The translations under genes and the position numbers were made by a program. This document shows, one piece after another, positions 19,822 to 28,062 of a DNA stretch of 64,000 bases (position 1 is the first letter of the stretch; every line of letters begins with the position of its first letter). This DNA is from an uncultured Clostridia bacterium (GTDB lineage Bacteria; Bacillota; Clostridia; Christensenellales; UBA1242): assembly GCA_944376905.1 (NCBI GenBank), contig CALWEA010000002.1, positions 72,655-136,654 of the forward strand. Direction: 5' to 3'. The notes beneath the pieces are model-generated. The model was not told the DNA's origin and did no database searches. It saw only the letters and a program-made list of their open reading frames with translations.

Positions 19822-20074
19822 ACCAATTACCTTTTATTATTTTTAATTACAAAATAAATATTAACAAAGTTTATTAACAAATAAAATCATATTTTATATT
19901 ATACAATTTTTCATACAAAACACAATGAGATTAACACAAATACTTATATTTGTCAATTAATGAAAACTTTTTCCCATAATATTAAATTATCTTGCAAAAC
20001 TAATAAAATAGTGTTATTAATTTTTATAAAACTTTATAAAATAAAAATCTTAATAAAATAGTTTGGGTATTTTA

Positions 20075-21076
20075 ATGAAAATTTCAAATAACATAGAACT
20101 AATCAATTTACATAATTTTTCTTTTGATTACATAAATGTTGAAAATGGTTTTGTTAATATTAAATGTCTAAATATAGAAAATCGGATTAGTGTTTATTTA
20201 TTTTTAAAAAATTTAAAATTTTCTGAAAGATATATGAGATTTCTTAGACAATCAACAAATAATATAAAGATTAATAATAAACCTTCAAGAATTATAGACA
20301 CGATTAGCAATCAAGATATTTTAAGTTTAAAATTAGACTTTATTCCAAGTTTGCCTAACAAAATTAAATACGACACAATATGTAGTACTCCATCTTTACA
20401 TAATACACTTAATATATTGTATGAAGATGACTTTTTTTTAATTATAAACAAACCTTCTCTGCTTGCAACTATACCTTCTAAATCTCATTACACAGACAAT
20501 TTATTGAAAAGAATATTGCTTTATTATCAAAGAAATAAAATAAACTCCAACAATAATACCCCACGAATAATAAACAGATTGGATTATGATACAGCCGGCA
20601 TTATTATTGTTTTTAAAAACTTATTTATTTGTAGTTTATTGGAAGAGTGTCGAATATATAAAACCTACTTTGCTTTGTGTGAGGGTTATTGTCAAAATAA
20701 ATTGAAAATTTCAAAAAATATATTAACCTTAAAAAATTCTGATGGTGTCAACATAATAAAAAGAGTTACGGGAAAAAAAGATTTAAAAACTGTAACTTAT
20801 GCTAAACCTATTTGGAATAACATTAAAAACAATCTAACACTTTTTGAAATAAATATAAAAGGTGGCAAAACACATCAAATTCGCGTTCATTTATCATCTG
20901 TCAATTTACCTATTATTGCAGATAAAATTTATGGCAAACCACACAATAAAATAAAGCACACTTTATTAGTGTGCAAAAAAATTAAAATATTTCATCCATT
21001 ACTGAAAAAATATATACATTTAGAAATTCCTTTTGAAAAAGATTTTTTAAAATTTTTAAAAGAAAACAGTTATTAG
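20075..21076 (+). CDS. RluA-family pseudouridine synthase
   Basis: Isomerises uridine in rRNA or tRNA. The catalytic motif is RINRLDYDTAGIIIV-like (RLDYDTAG, about residue 173), preceded by LYEDDFFLIINKPSLLA and followed by the GGKTHQIRVHLS motif near the end. The N-terminal ~90 residues correspond to the S4-like region of RluD-type enzymes but are poorly conserved. I chose the ATG at 20075 (333 aa); a TTG four codons earlier is also open. No strong ribosome-binding site is present. It stands alone on the plus strand. Confidence 0.88.
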   Translation: MKISNNIELINLHNFSFDYINVENGFVNIKCLNIENRISVYLFLKNLKFSERYMRFLRQSTNNIKINNKPSRIIDTISNQDILSLKLDFIPSLPNKIKYDTICSTPSLHNTLNILYEDDFFLIINKPSLLATIPSKSHYTDNLLKRILLYYQRNKINSNNNTPRIINRLDYDTAGIIIVFKNLFICSLLEECRIYKTYFALCEGYCQNKLKISKNILTLKNSDGVNIIKRVTGKKDLKTVTYAKPIWNNIKNNLTLFEINIKGGKTHQIRVHLSSVNLPIIADKIYGKPHNKIKHTLLVCKKIKIFHPLLKKYIHLEIPFEKDFLKFLKENSY

Positions 21077-21366
21077 TTATTTATTTTTTGTAATTTACAT
21101 ATTTAAAAATTTTTAAAAAGATAAATTTAATATAAATATTAAAAAAAGTGTTTAAACATTAAACACAGAATTTTAATATGTTACAAACATTTTTATTAAG
21201 TAATAAGAAATATAAAGAAATTCAAAATAATTTAAAAATATTTATAAGCTTAATTGTCAAATAAAATTATAAAAGATTTTTATTCAAAAAATTTTAAAAC
21301 ATTATAATTTTTATTGAAATTATATATTTGTTTTTCAATTTAACAATTAAAAAAGTCAATCAATAT
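21077..21366. other. AT-rich gap between convergent genes
   Basis: About 290 bases between the RluA-type gene and ylxY. One weak hairpin, GTGTTTA with TAAACAC around 21149-21167, may end the plus-strand gene. Nothing else was recognised. Confidence 0.4.
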
Positions 21367-22101
21367 TTATGCAATAGTTTCACTAACTGTTGTTACATTA
21401 AAATTATTTTTTATAAAGTAATCAATAATTTCTGGCAATGCTTCCAAAGTTTTTGCAGTTGGATGCATTAAAATTAAATCTCCACCTTTTGCATCTTTTA
21501 TCGCCCTATTATAAATAAGATTTTTATCTTGATCGCGCCAATCTATTGTATCTTTTGTCCACATTATAGTTTTATATCCTAAACTTTCTGCAACTGATAA
21601 TGTCGTCGTATTAAATGCACCGCTTGGTGGCGCAAATAAATTCATTTCAACACCAGTTAAACTCTTAACGATTTGATGAGTTTGAAAAATTTCATTATAG
21701 TTGTCTTGTTCTGAAATTTTGTCCTGGTCTTTGTGTTTATAACCGTGATTTGCCAACTCGCAATTATATTGCAATATTTTTTGCATAGTTTCTAAATTTT
21801 TGCTTGCCCAAACTCCTCCAACAAAAAATGTCGCTTTAACCTTCTTATCTTTAAGAATTTCGAGCATATCATCAATATACTCATCTCCCCAATAAACATT
21901 AATCATAAGTGCAACATTTTTAGAATCTAAATTTCCATGATAAATCGCAGATGAATCAGAATAACTATTAAAAACATTCAAAGTTCCACCAGCAAATGAA
22001 AATCCCATAACAGTTAATAGAACAACTGCTATAACTACATTGGAGAGAAAACTAGTTATTTTTTTTTGTTGATTATTTATTTTAAAATATAAAATTTTCA
22101 T
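21367..22101 (-). CDS. ylxY: Polysaccharide-deacetylase-like protein, YlxY/PdaB group
   Basis: A 244-aa protein with an N-terminal membrane anchor (residues about 17-40) and an NodB-homology domain. Strand one reads VALMINVYWGDEYIDDML, where active deacetylases have TFDDGP; His motif 2 is ELANHGYKHKDQDKIS, then FAPPSGAFN, YKTIMWTKDTIDWRDQ and ILMHPT. The changed first motif is shared, from memory, with Bacillus YlxY, which like this gene lies directly after pnp. It is 49 bases downstream of pnp. The role is probably in the cell wall or sporulation; catalysis is uncertain. Confidence 0.8.
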   Translation of the reverse strand: MKILYFKINNQQKKITSFLSNVVIAVVLLTVMGFSFAGGTLNVFNSYSDSSAIYHGNLDSKNVALMINVYWGDEYIDDMLEILKDKKVKATFFVGGVWASKNLETMQKILQYNCELANHGYKHKDQDKISEQDNYNEIFQTHQIVKSLTGVEMNLFAPPSGAFNTTTLSVAESLGYKTIMWTKDTIDWRDQDKNLIYNRAIKDAKGGDLILMHPTAKTLEALPEIIDYFIKNNFNVTTVSETIA

Positions 22102-22150
22102 ACTAAAAATGTATGCAACAAAAATTAAGAAAATTACATTTTATAAAAAA

Positions 22151-24238
22151 TTATAATTTAGTTACAAGTCTTAAATCTATTCTGTTTCTTTCGTCAATTT
22201 TTAAAACTTCAACTTCAACTTCATCACCAACTTTAACAATATCTTCAACTTTATTAACATGATGTGATGCTAATTTAGAGATGTGAATCATACCATCTTT
22301 ATTTGGAGCCAACTCAACAAAAGCCCCATAATTAGTTGTTCTAACAACTTTTCCCGAATAAATTTTGCCAACATCAAAATTTTCAACTAAACCCATAATA
22401 ATATTTTTTGCCTTTTCAACAGCAAATGAACTATTTGAAATTAAATAAACTCTACCATCATCATCAATATCTATTTTAACACCAGTTTCTTCTATTATTT
22501 TGTTTATGGTTTTTCCGCCACTTCCAATAACATCTCTAATTTTATCAGGATTTATATTAAATGTTATAATTTTAGGGGCATATTTAGACAAAGCAACACG
22601 ATGTTCCGATATGGTAGATGACATTTTTTCTAATATTTGTATTCTTGCAATCTTGGCTTTCTCTAAAGCTAATTTTAAAATATTCAAATCTAAACCATGT
22701 ATTTTTAAATCCATTTGAATGGCGGTTATACCGTTTTTAGTACCAGCAACTTTAAAATCCATATCTCCAAAAAAATCTTCTAACCCTTGAATATCAGTTA
22801 AAATCTTAAATGTTTTTGATGTTTCGTCTTTAATAAGTCCCATTGCAACGCCGGCAACATGTTCTTTAATTGGAACACCAGCATCCATTAATGATAAAGA
22901 GGACGCACAAACACTTGCCATTGAAGATGAACCATTTGAACTTAAAACTTCCGATACTAATCTTATTGCATAAGGAAAATCTTGCTCACTAGGAATTAAA
23001 TTTATTAATGCTCGTTCCGCAAGTGCACCATGTCCAATATCTCTTCTGCTTGGTGCCCTTAAACTTTTAGCCTCACCTGTTGCGTAAGGAGGAAAATTAT
23101 ATTGATGCATATATCTTTTTAAATCTTCTTCAAAACCATCTATTTTTTGAGATTCACTAATAGGACCTAATGTAACTGTTGTTAAAACTTGCGTCAATCC
23201 CCTAGTAAAAACTCCACTACCATGTACTCTTGGCAAAAATCCCACATCACACCAAATAGGACGAATTTCATCAGGTTGTCTTCCGTCTGGACGTACACCA
23301 GAATTTAAAATTCTAAAACGAATCTTTTCTTTAAAAATATTAGATAAAATATTTCCAATTTCAGTTTCTTGTTCTGGATATTTTTCTTTAAAAAATTCTT
23401 TTGCTTCATCATCAACTTGTTTTTGACGAATTTGTCTTTCATTCTTATCGAAAGTTTCTAAAATCCAATCAATCTTTTCTTTTACAAAATTTAAAACATC
23501 ATTTTCAAGATTTTTATTGATTTGATGAATATTAAATTTTAAAGGTTTGATATCAAATTCTTTTTTTATTTCATTTTGAAACTTAATTAAATTTTTTATT
23601 TCTTCTTGAGCAAAATTAACAGTTTCTAAAAGGTCTTTTTCATCAACTTCGTTTGCAGTTGCATCAATCATTAAAATTGCATTTTCTGTTCCACTAACAA
23701 TCAAATTTAATCTACTTTCCTGCTGTTCAATTTCAGTTGGATTAATTATTTTTTTGTCATTAACAATTGCAACTCGAACACTTCCAGCAGGTATTTCAAA
23801 AGGTATACCAGAAATCAATAATGCAAAACTTGCACCTATCATTGCTAATGGTTCTGGCGAAACATCTGGGTCAATTGACAAGGCAGTTGCAACAATGCTT
23901 ACATCATTATAAAAACCCTTAGGGAAAAGAGGACGCAAGTGTCTATCTATTAAACGAGAGATAACAACTGCCTCATCGCTTGCTTTTCCTTCACGACGTT
24001 TAAAACCACCGGGAATTTTTCCAACTGAATACATTTTTTCTTGAAATTCAACATTGAGCGGAAGAAAATCAACATTTGGTCTTACATCTTCCGACATTGT
24101 AACATTAACCATAACAATAGTTTCCCCACAACTAACAATACATGAGCCGTGTGAATTTTCACAAAATTTATTTGTTGTTATAATCAATTCTTTATCACCC
24201 ATTTTAGATTTAAAAATTCTACCTTCTTTACTTATCAT
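22151..24238 (-). CDS. pnp: Polynucleotide phosphorylase
   Basis: Phosphorolytic 3'-5' exoribonuclease of mRNA decay. The 695-aa protein has two RNase PH domains, the first with PGGFKRREGKASDEA and RLIDRHLRPLFP, the second with GSGVFTRGLTQVL, RDIGHGALAERAL and the catalytic-site DIQGLEDFFGDMDFK, then a KH domain (RDVIGSGGKTINKIIEETG, about 560) and an S1 domain (about 622-690). AAAGAGG precedes the ATG. In most Bacillota rpsO lies just upstream; here a mobile element separates the two by about 7 kb, so pnp now needs its own promoter. Confidence 0.96.
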   Translation of the reverse strand: MISKEGRIFKSKMGDKELIITTNKFCENSHGSCIVSCGETIVMVNVTMSEDVRPNVDFLPLNVEFQEKMYSVGKIPGGFKRREGKASDEAVVISRLIDRHLRPLFPKGFYNDVSIVATALSIDPDVSPEPLAMIGASFALLISGIPFEIPAGSVRVAIVNDKKIINPTEIEQQESRLNLIVSGTENAILMIDATANEVDEKDLLETVNFAQEEIKNLIKFQNEIKKEFDIKPLKFNIHQINKNLENDVLNFVKEKIDWILETFDKNERQIRQKQVDDEAKEFFKEKYPEQETEIGNILSNIFKEKIRFRILNSGVRPDGRQPDEIRPIWCDVGFLPRVHGSGVFTRGLTQVLTTVTLGPISESQKIDGFEEDLKRYMHQYNFPPYATGEAKSLRAPSRRDIGHGALAERALINLIPSEQDFPYAIRLVSEVLSSNGSSSMASVCASSLSLMDAGVPIKEHVAGVAMGLIKDETSKTFKILTDIQGLEDFFGDMDFKVAGTKNGITAIQMDLKIHGLDLNILKLALEKAKIARIQILEKMSSTISEHRVALSKYAPKIITFNINPDKIRDVIGSGGKTINKIIEETGVKIDIDDDGRVYLISNSSFAVEKAKNIIMGLVENFDVGKIYSGKVVRTTNYGAFVELAPNKDGMIHISKLASHHVNKVEDIVKVGDEVEVEVLKIDERNRIDLRLVTKL

Positions 24239-24394
24239 AAAAAACCTCTTTATATACTTTATTTAAATTCAAATAAATTTTAAACTAAAAACAAGAAAAA
24301 CACAACATAAAACTTAAAATAATAAGTAAATATTTTATATTTATTAAATTATTAAAATCAAACTTAGTTTTTAAAATATAATATAAATAAAAAA

Positions 24395-24427
24395 AGACGA
24401 TTAAGGGTATTAACTTTTGAAACTAGC
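24395..24427. other. Left junction of the mobile element (attL)
   Basis: Host sequence AGACGATTAAGGGTATT is followed by AAC and then the element's arm TTTTGAAACTAGC (24415-24427). The same arm occurs inverted at 31233-31245, and AC (or AAC) is shared by both junctions. The host side is half of the former rpsO terminator. Confidence 0.7.
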
Positions 24428-24463
24428 AAAAAACGAACTTATGTAAACATAGGTTCGTTTTTT
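24428..24463. terminator. Strong symmetric hairpin at the left end of the element
   Basis: AAAAAACGAAC pairs with GTTCGTTTTTT and the stem continues through TATGT/ACATA with one wobble pair, leaving a loop of about four bases. Both strands end in a T-run, so it can stop transcription in both directions and insulate pnp from the element's operon. Confidence 0.75.
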
Positions 24464-24488
24464 GCAGGTGTACCATAAAGAAACTAAA

Positions 24489-24520
24489 TTGAACCTAGAA
24501 AACTTAGGTTTAATTTTTTT
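24489..24520 (+). terminator. Second intrinsic terminator upstream of the AbrB-ABC operon
   Basis: AACCTA, a short A-rich loop and TAGGTT are followed by TAATTTTTTT. It lies upstream of the abrB promoter, so it probably blocks read-through into the operon rather than attenuating it. Confidence 0.6.
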
Positions 24521-24542
24521 ATTTTAATATACTTAAAATTAA

Positions 24543-24571
24543 TTGACTTTTAGGTTGTTTTTTTATAGAAT
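24543..24571 (+). promoter_or_regulatory. Sigma-A promoter of the AbrB-ABC operon
   Basis: TTGACT (24543-24548), 17 bases, then TAGAAT (24566-24571). The spacing is ideal and each box has one mismatch to consensus. The start would lie about 33 bases before the abrB ATG. Confidence 0.7.
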
Positions 24572-24610
24572 AAGTAAGACAGGTAAGAATTGTAAGAAAG
24601 GAGTAATATT

Positions 24611-24832
24611 ATGAATAAAGAGCAAGATAAATTTATATGGACAACGAAATTAACTAGCAAGGGTCAGATTGTTCTTCCAAAACAAGCACGAGAGGTTTTT
24701 GGGTTTAAAGAAGGTGACACTTTGATTTTGCTTGGAGATTTACAAAGAGGTATAGCAATTGCAAAATATGATGACTATTTGAAGTTTGCAGAAGAAATTT
24801 TTAAGGCAAAAAATGGAGGAAATAGTGATTGA
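24611..24832 (+). CDS. AbrB/SpoVT-type transition regulator
   Basis: A 73-aa DNA-binding protein with the swapped-hairpin AbrB fold: WTTKLTSKGQIVLPKQARE, VFGFKEGDTLILLGD and RGIAIAKYDDYLKFAEEIF. Such proteins often control the ABC transporter encoded beside them. AAAGGAG precedes the ATG and a near-consensus promoter lies upstream. Its last codons overlap the start of the ATPase gene, so it is the first gene of a three-gene operon and probably its regulator. The MazE-type antitoxin fold is the same, but no toxin gene follows. Confidence 0.85.
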   Translation: MNKEQDKFIWTTKLTSKGQIVLPKQAREVFGFKEGDTLILLGDLQRGIAIAKYDDYLKFAEEIFKAKNGGNSD

Positions 24833-25535
24833 AATTAAAAACATCACAAAAAGGTATTCCAAACTAATTGCAGTTGATGATGTGTCCTTTTCAATTAAAG
24901 ATAAGGAATGCTTTGCTCTACTTGGGTCTAATGGTGCAGGCAAAACCACTTTAATAAATATTCTCACAACAGGGATGTTGCCTACTTCTGGAACTGCGAC
25001 TATAAACAATTACGACTTGATAAGAGAAAAAGAAAAGATTAGAAAAATAATCAACATATCCCCACAAGAAAGTGCTGTTGCCAAAAACTTAACTATAAAA
25101 GAAAATTTAGAGTTTGTAGCATCATTATATGACATTCAAAATAGAAAGAATAAAATTGATGATATAATTTCTAAATTTGGGCTTAAAGAAAAAGAAAATG
25201 TTAAATGTAAAAAACTTAGCGGAGGACAACTTCGTAGAGTTAGTATTGCCCTTGCGATGATTACAGAACCACAAATACTCTTTCTTGATGAGCCTACACT
25301 TGGGCTTGATGTGAAATCTCGTAAAATATTATGGGGTATTATTAAAGAATTAAAGAACAAATTGACTATATTGCTTACAACTCATTACTTGGAAGAAGTT
25401 GAGTTTTTAGCCGATAGAATTGGCATTATAAGTCGTGGGCAAATGAAAGCGATTGGCACGCGTGATGAAATTGTAAAACTTACAAAAACAAATAGTCTTG
25501 AAAATGCCTTTTTAATGTTGTCGGAGGAAGAATAA
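24825..25535 (+). CDS. ABC transporter ATP-binding protein
   Basis: Cytoplasmic ATPase of an export-type (ABC-2) transporter. With the GTG start it is 236 aa: Walker A GSNGAGKTT (about 34-42), Q-loop SPQES, signature LSGGQLRRVSIA, Walker B ILFLDEPTLGLD and switch His in LLTTHYLEEVEF. GGAGG stands five bases before the GTG at 24825, which overlaps the abrB stop in GTGATTGA; an ATG at 24813 is in frame but lies before that ribosome-binding site. Of the daunorubicin/antibiotic-export type; substrate unknown. Confidence 0.88.
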   Translation: MIEIKNITKRYSKLIAVDDVSFSIKDKECFALLGSNGAGKTTLINILTTGMLPTSGTATINNYDLIREKEKIRKIINISPQESAVAKNLTIKENLEFVASLYDIQNRKNKIDDIISKFGLKEKENVKCKKLSGGQLRRVSIALAMITEPQILFLDEPTLGLDVKSRKILWGIIKELKNKLTILLTTHYLEEVEFLADRIGIISRGQMKAIGTRDEIVKLTKTNSLENAFLMLSEEE

Positions 25536-26275
25536 TGAAAAAATGTTTTATTCTAGCACAAAGGAATATTAAAGAAATGCTTAGAGAACCTTTAAGTTTA
25601 GTTTTTTGCTTAGGTTTTCCACTTATAATGCTACTAGTTATGCAAATTATATTTACTAATATGGAGTTTGTCCCTGCCAATTTTAAAATAAAAAGTTATG
25701 CAAATGGGATTTGTGTTTTTGGATACACTTTTACAAGTTTATTTGTTGCTATGCAAATCTCGTCAGATAAAAACACTTCATTTATTAAGCGAATCAATAT
25801 CTCGCCAATAAACAAATTTAGTTATTATTTTAGTTTTTTTATCTCTGCCTTGCCAATGGTTTTCATTCAAACTATTCTTTTCTTTTTGGTGGCTCTAATT
25901 TTTAAATTCCCATTTGGTGTCTATTTTCTTTTGAATATTTTATATTTATTGCCTTCTGCAATTTTTTATATTTGCATAGGGATTTTAATAGGTTGTATTT
26001 GCAAAAATGAAAAGCAAACTGGACCTATAACTTCTATATTTATTTCGCTAACAGGAATCTTTGGTGGAGTATTTATGCCTATAAGTGCATTTAGCGGTGG
26101 GTTTGCAACTTTTATAAATTTATTGCCTTTTAGCCATTCTGTTTTAATAGGTAGTGAACTTCAATCTATCGGTGCAAAATGTATTTACCCACATATTCTT
26201 TATTTGTTATTTTATATTGTTATAATAATAGCGGTTATTACAATTATTGAAAAAATTAGAGGTTTAAAAAAATAA
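25535..26275 (+). CDS. ABC-2 type transporter permease
   Basis: Membrane partner of the preceding ATPase; its ATG overlaps the ATPase stop (TAATG). The 246-aa protein begins with a cytoplasmic LAQRNIKEMLREPLSLVFCLG and has six hydrophobic segments, with the ABC-2 feature FGGVFMPISAFSGGFATFINLLPFSH in the last third. One ATPase plus one permease is enough for a dimeric exporter. Likely job: drug, peptide or lipid export carried as cargo of the element. Confidence 0.85.
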   Translation: MKKCFILAQRNIKEMLREPLSLVFCLGFPLIMLLVMQIIFTNMEFVPANFKIKSYANGICVFGYTFTSLFVAMQISSDKNTSFIKRINISPINKFSYYFSFFISALPMVFIQTILFFLVALIFKFPFGVYFLLNILYLLPSAIFYICIGILIGCICKNEKQTGPITSIFISLTGIFGGVFMPISAFSGGFATFINLLPFSHSVLIGSELQSIGAKCIYPHILYLLFYIVIIIAVITIIEKIRGLKK

Positions 26276-26296
26276 ATTAACCCATTTGGCACTTAA

Positions 26297-26357
26297 GCGT
26301 GTGCTTGTCTTGATACAAGTCGGTGTCGCTTCGCTCCACCGAAAGACAAGCACACGC
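26297..26357. repeat. Two-level hairpin 1 (GC-rich)
   Basis: GCGTGTGCTTGTCTT pairs perfectly with AAGACAAGCACACGC (15 bp). Inside, after an eight-base one-sided bulge, TCGGTG pairs with CACCGA around an 11-base loop. It is much GC-richer than its surroundings and has no T-run, so it is not a simple terminator. Confidence 0.75.
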
Positions 26358-26492
26358 ATATAAACAAAATAAAAATACTAGAATAAAATTAACAGACAAA
26401 TAAAAACTAAAAATTTAAAAATTAAAGTAAACTGAAAGAGCAGAAATAATAATTCAAAAATTGACTTTTAAATAAAATTTGCTCAAACAAAC

Positions 26493-26573
26493 AGCAAGAA
26501 CTGACGAAAGAGATGTCGCAAGGCGCAGGCTTATCCATTGCGACATTCTCTTCTTTTTTTGTCAGTTCTTGCT
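26493..26573. repeat. Two-level hairpin 2
   Basis: AGCAAGAACTGAC pairs perfectly with GTCAGTTCTTGCT (13 bp). Inside, AGAGATGTCGCAA pairs with TTGCGACATTCTCT with one bulged T. The inner stem is followed by TTCTTTTTTT, so on the plus strand the inner part alone could also act as terminator of the ABC operon. Confidence 0.75.
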
Positions 26574-26640
26574 TTTCGTTGTTCTCCTTTTCTTCGCCTT
26601 TTGGCTGGTATGTTCGCATAGTTCTCACAACAATTCAAGG

Positions 26641-26714
26641 GAAATATATATTTTTTATATAATTTTAAGATTAAGGCTTGCCTTAGTCTTTTTATTTGCA
26701 CAAATATATATTTC
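26641..26714. repeat. Two-level hairpin 3
   Basis: GAAATATATATTT pairs perfectly with AAATATATATTTC (13 bp). Inside, AAGATTAAGGC pairs with GCCTTAGTCTT with one mismatch and a two-base loop. The architecture repeats that of hairpins 1 and 2 with a different sequence. Confidence 0.7.
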
Positions 26715-26917
26715 TTCTTCCTTGACTTGTTGTTTATGGGATTACAAACTTAAAAATTTATATTGATTTTAATGCATAACATTTTTTATTTTTATAAGTA
26801 AGTTGTTAAATATCATTTGCTTTATGTTATTTAAAAATTATCTTAAATAATATTTAATATTCAGTCAAACTATGCTCTTTTTGTTCGTGCCAAAAGGCAA
26901 ATAAAAGGAGTATATAT

Positions 26918-27550
26918 ATGAAAGAAGATAAAAAGAAAGTTAGCATTTTAGAAGATAATGTAGTTATTACATTAGATAATCTTCAAGAATTATCTAAATG
27001 CTTTGCAGTAGTTGGATTAAAATCTATTAAAAGGTATGCTTTTAGCGGACTACCAAAGATAGAAAGATTGCAAAAGCAGTTATATCTGGACATTCATTGT
27101 CATAGAGAATTAGATACATATTCAGATGCTTACGATTTAGTTCAAGAAGCAAGTTTATTCCTATATAAATTTTTAGGACATAGACTTGGAGAGCTATGTA
27201 AAAATTCAAAATCAAAATCTGGAAATATTGATACAATTAGAACAGCTTGTCTAAGAGTAATACAAACATATTTAAGAAAAGAATTAAAATATTACACTAA
27301 CACTACTGATAATGAAGAATATCCTGAAATTGAAGATGAAAAACCAATAATTAAAGAAAATGAAGATTATACAAAGGTAAAAGAGATAACGAATAAAATA
27401 GTTCAAACAGAACTAGAAAAACAAATATTATATTATTTCTATAATGGAGTTACTCCAAAACTTGTTGCTGAATTTTTACAAATTAGCACAGATAAAGTAT
27501 ATAAACGAAGAAGAAAATTTAGAGCTAGATATAATTTATTATTCGCTTAA
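26918..27550 (+). CDS. Sigma-factor-like DNA-binding regulator of the mobile element
   Basis: A 210-aa protein with the layout of a short sigma factor. The middle, YSDAYDLVQEASLFLYKFLGHRLGEL followed by IDTIRTACLRVIQTYLRKELKYY, resembles sigma region 2 helices; an acidic linker follows; and the end (LEKQILYYFYNGVTPKLVAEFLQISTDKVYKRRRKF) reads as a helix-turn-helix like sigma region 4. Proteins of this type are, as I recall, common next to Rep-like genes in clostridial integrative elements. AAAGGAG lies before the ATG and a terminator follows. It may drive the rep or recombinase genes; that is inference. Confidence 0.65.
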   Translation: MKEDKKKVSILEDNVVITLDNLQELSKCFAVVGLKSIKRYAFSGLPKIERLQKQLYLDIHCHRELDTYSDAYDLVQEASLFLYKFLGHRLGELCKNSKSKSGNIDTIRTACLRVIQTYLRKELKYYTNTTDNEEYPEIEDEKPIIKENEDYTKVKEITNKIVQTELEKQILYYFYNGVTPKLVAEFLQISTDKVYKRRRKFRARYNLLFA

Positions 27551-27558
27551 TAATAATT

Positions 27559-27592
27559 AATCCATACTAAAAAACAAAGTATGGATTTTTTA
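27559..27592 (+). terminator. Intrinsic terminator after the sigma-like gene
   Basis: AATCCATACT pairs with AGTATGGATT (10 bp) across a nine-base A-rich loop, followed by TTTTTATT. Confidence 0.85.
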
Positions 27593-27660
27593 TTGATTAA
27601 TTTTAAAATATACCTTAACTTTTAGTTCATTTAGTGGCTATATTATGAGAAGTCTTATCA

Positions 27661-27935
27661 AGTGTGAGCATAAAGTTTGCAAAAATTACCCAAAGAGTTT
27701 GCATTTGTTCACAAAAAGTACGCATAAACTACCTATAAATGTCATGGTAATTTGAAAAACTTTGTGATATGATTTCGACTGAATTAAATAGGCATCGCGA
27801 AAATGACAAGCCGAGAAGTTTGTTTTATTGGTACGCTCTGAGCCAAAATTTAAGAGCCAGTGGTTGCATTTTGTGGGCGTCGGAGAAAAAGAATCTCTAT
27901 GTCTTTTTTAATTCCCAATTTATTAAAAGGAGTTA
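27661..27935 (+). other. GC-richer conserved-looking non-coding block before the rep operon
   Basis: No gene is visible. AGTTTGCA occurs twice, 24 bases apart (27674 and 27696), near a third imperfect copy, like iterons. From about 27770 the composition rises well above the surroundings, with possible stems GCTCT/AGAGC (27826-27854 region), then AAAAAGA/TCTTTTT (27886-27908 region) with a T-run just before the ribosome-binding site of the 40-aa ORF. It could be a leader RNA with an attenuator or the replication origin for the Rep encoded next. Confidence 0.5.
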
Positions 27936-27939
27936 AAAA

Positions 27940-28062
27940 ATGCAAATCACAAAAACAAAAAATGTGATTGACTTATCACTTCTAACAGAAGATTTTTTCT
28001 TAGAAGTTTTAAACTTAATCACACAAGCAAAGGAGGAATACTATGCACTATCCAAAAAGTAA
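27940..28062 (+). CDS. Small ORF translationally coupled to rep (40 aa)
   Basis: A 40-codon frame starting at ATG with AAAAGGAG nine bases upstream. Product begins MQITKTKNVIDLSLLTEDFF and ends KEEYYALSKK; it is mainly helical and hydrophilic, with no known motif. It overlaps the rep start by 20 bases in another frame, and the AGGAGG site of rep lies inside it. Its likely role is leader peptide or small partner of Rep. Confidence 0.6.
   Translation: MQITKTKNVIDLSLLTEDFFLEVLNLITQAKEEYYALSKK

Larger units (their letters stand above)
26276..26917. other. Hairpin-rich non-coding region of the mobile element
   Basis: About 640 bases with no supported gene, lying between the permease and the sigma-like regulator. 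It holds three successive two-level hairpins (26297-26357, 26493-26573, 26641-26714), listed separately. Such a density of strong folds suggests a single-strand origin, a transfer origin or a regulatory RNA, and a rolling-circle Rep is encoded about 1.3 kb downstream. Confidence 0.6.

Noticed and set aside
24611..24832. MazE-like antitoxin of a toxin-antitoxin pair
   Set aside because: The gene overlaps an ABC ATPase and no toxin-sized gene is adjacent; a transporter regulator fits better.
26479..26766. Open frame on the plus strand through the hairpin region of the mobile element
   Set aside because: Starts at TTG without a ribosome-binding site and runs through two perfect inverted repeats; the product looks random and hydrophobic.
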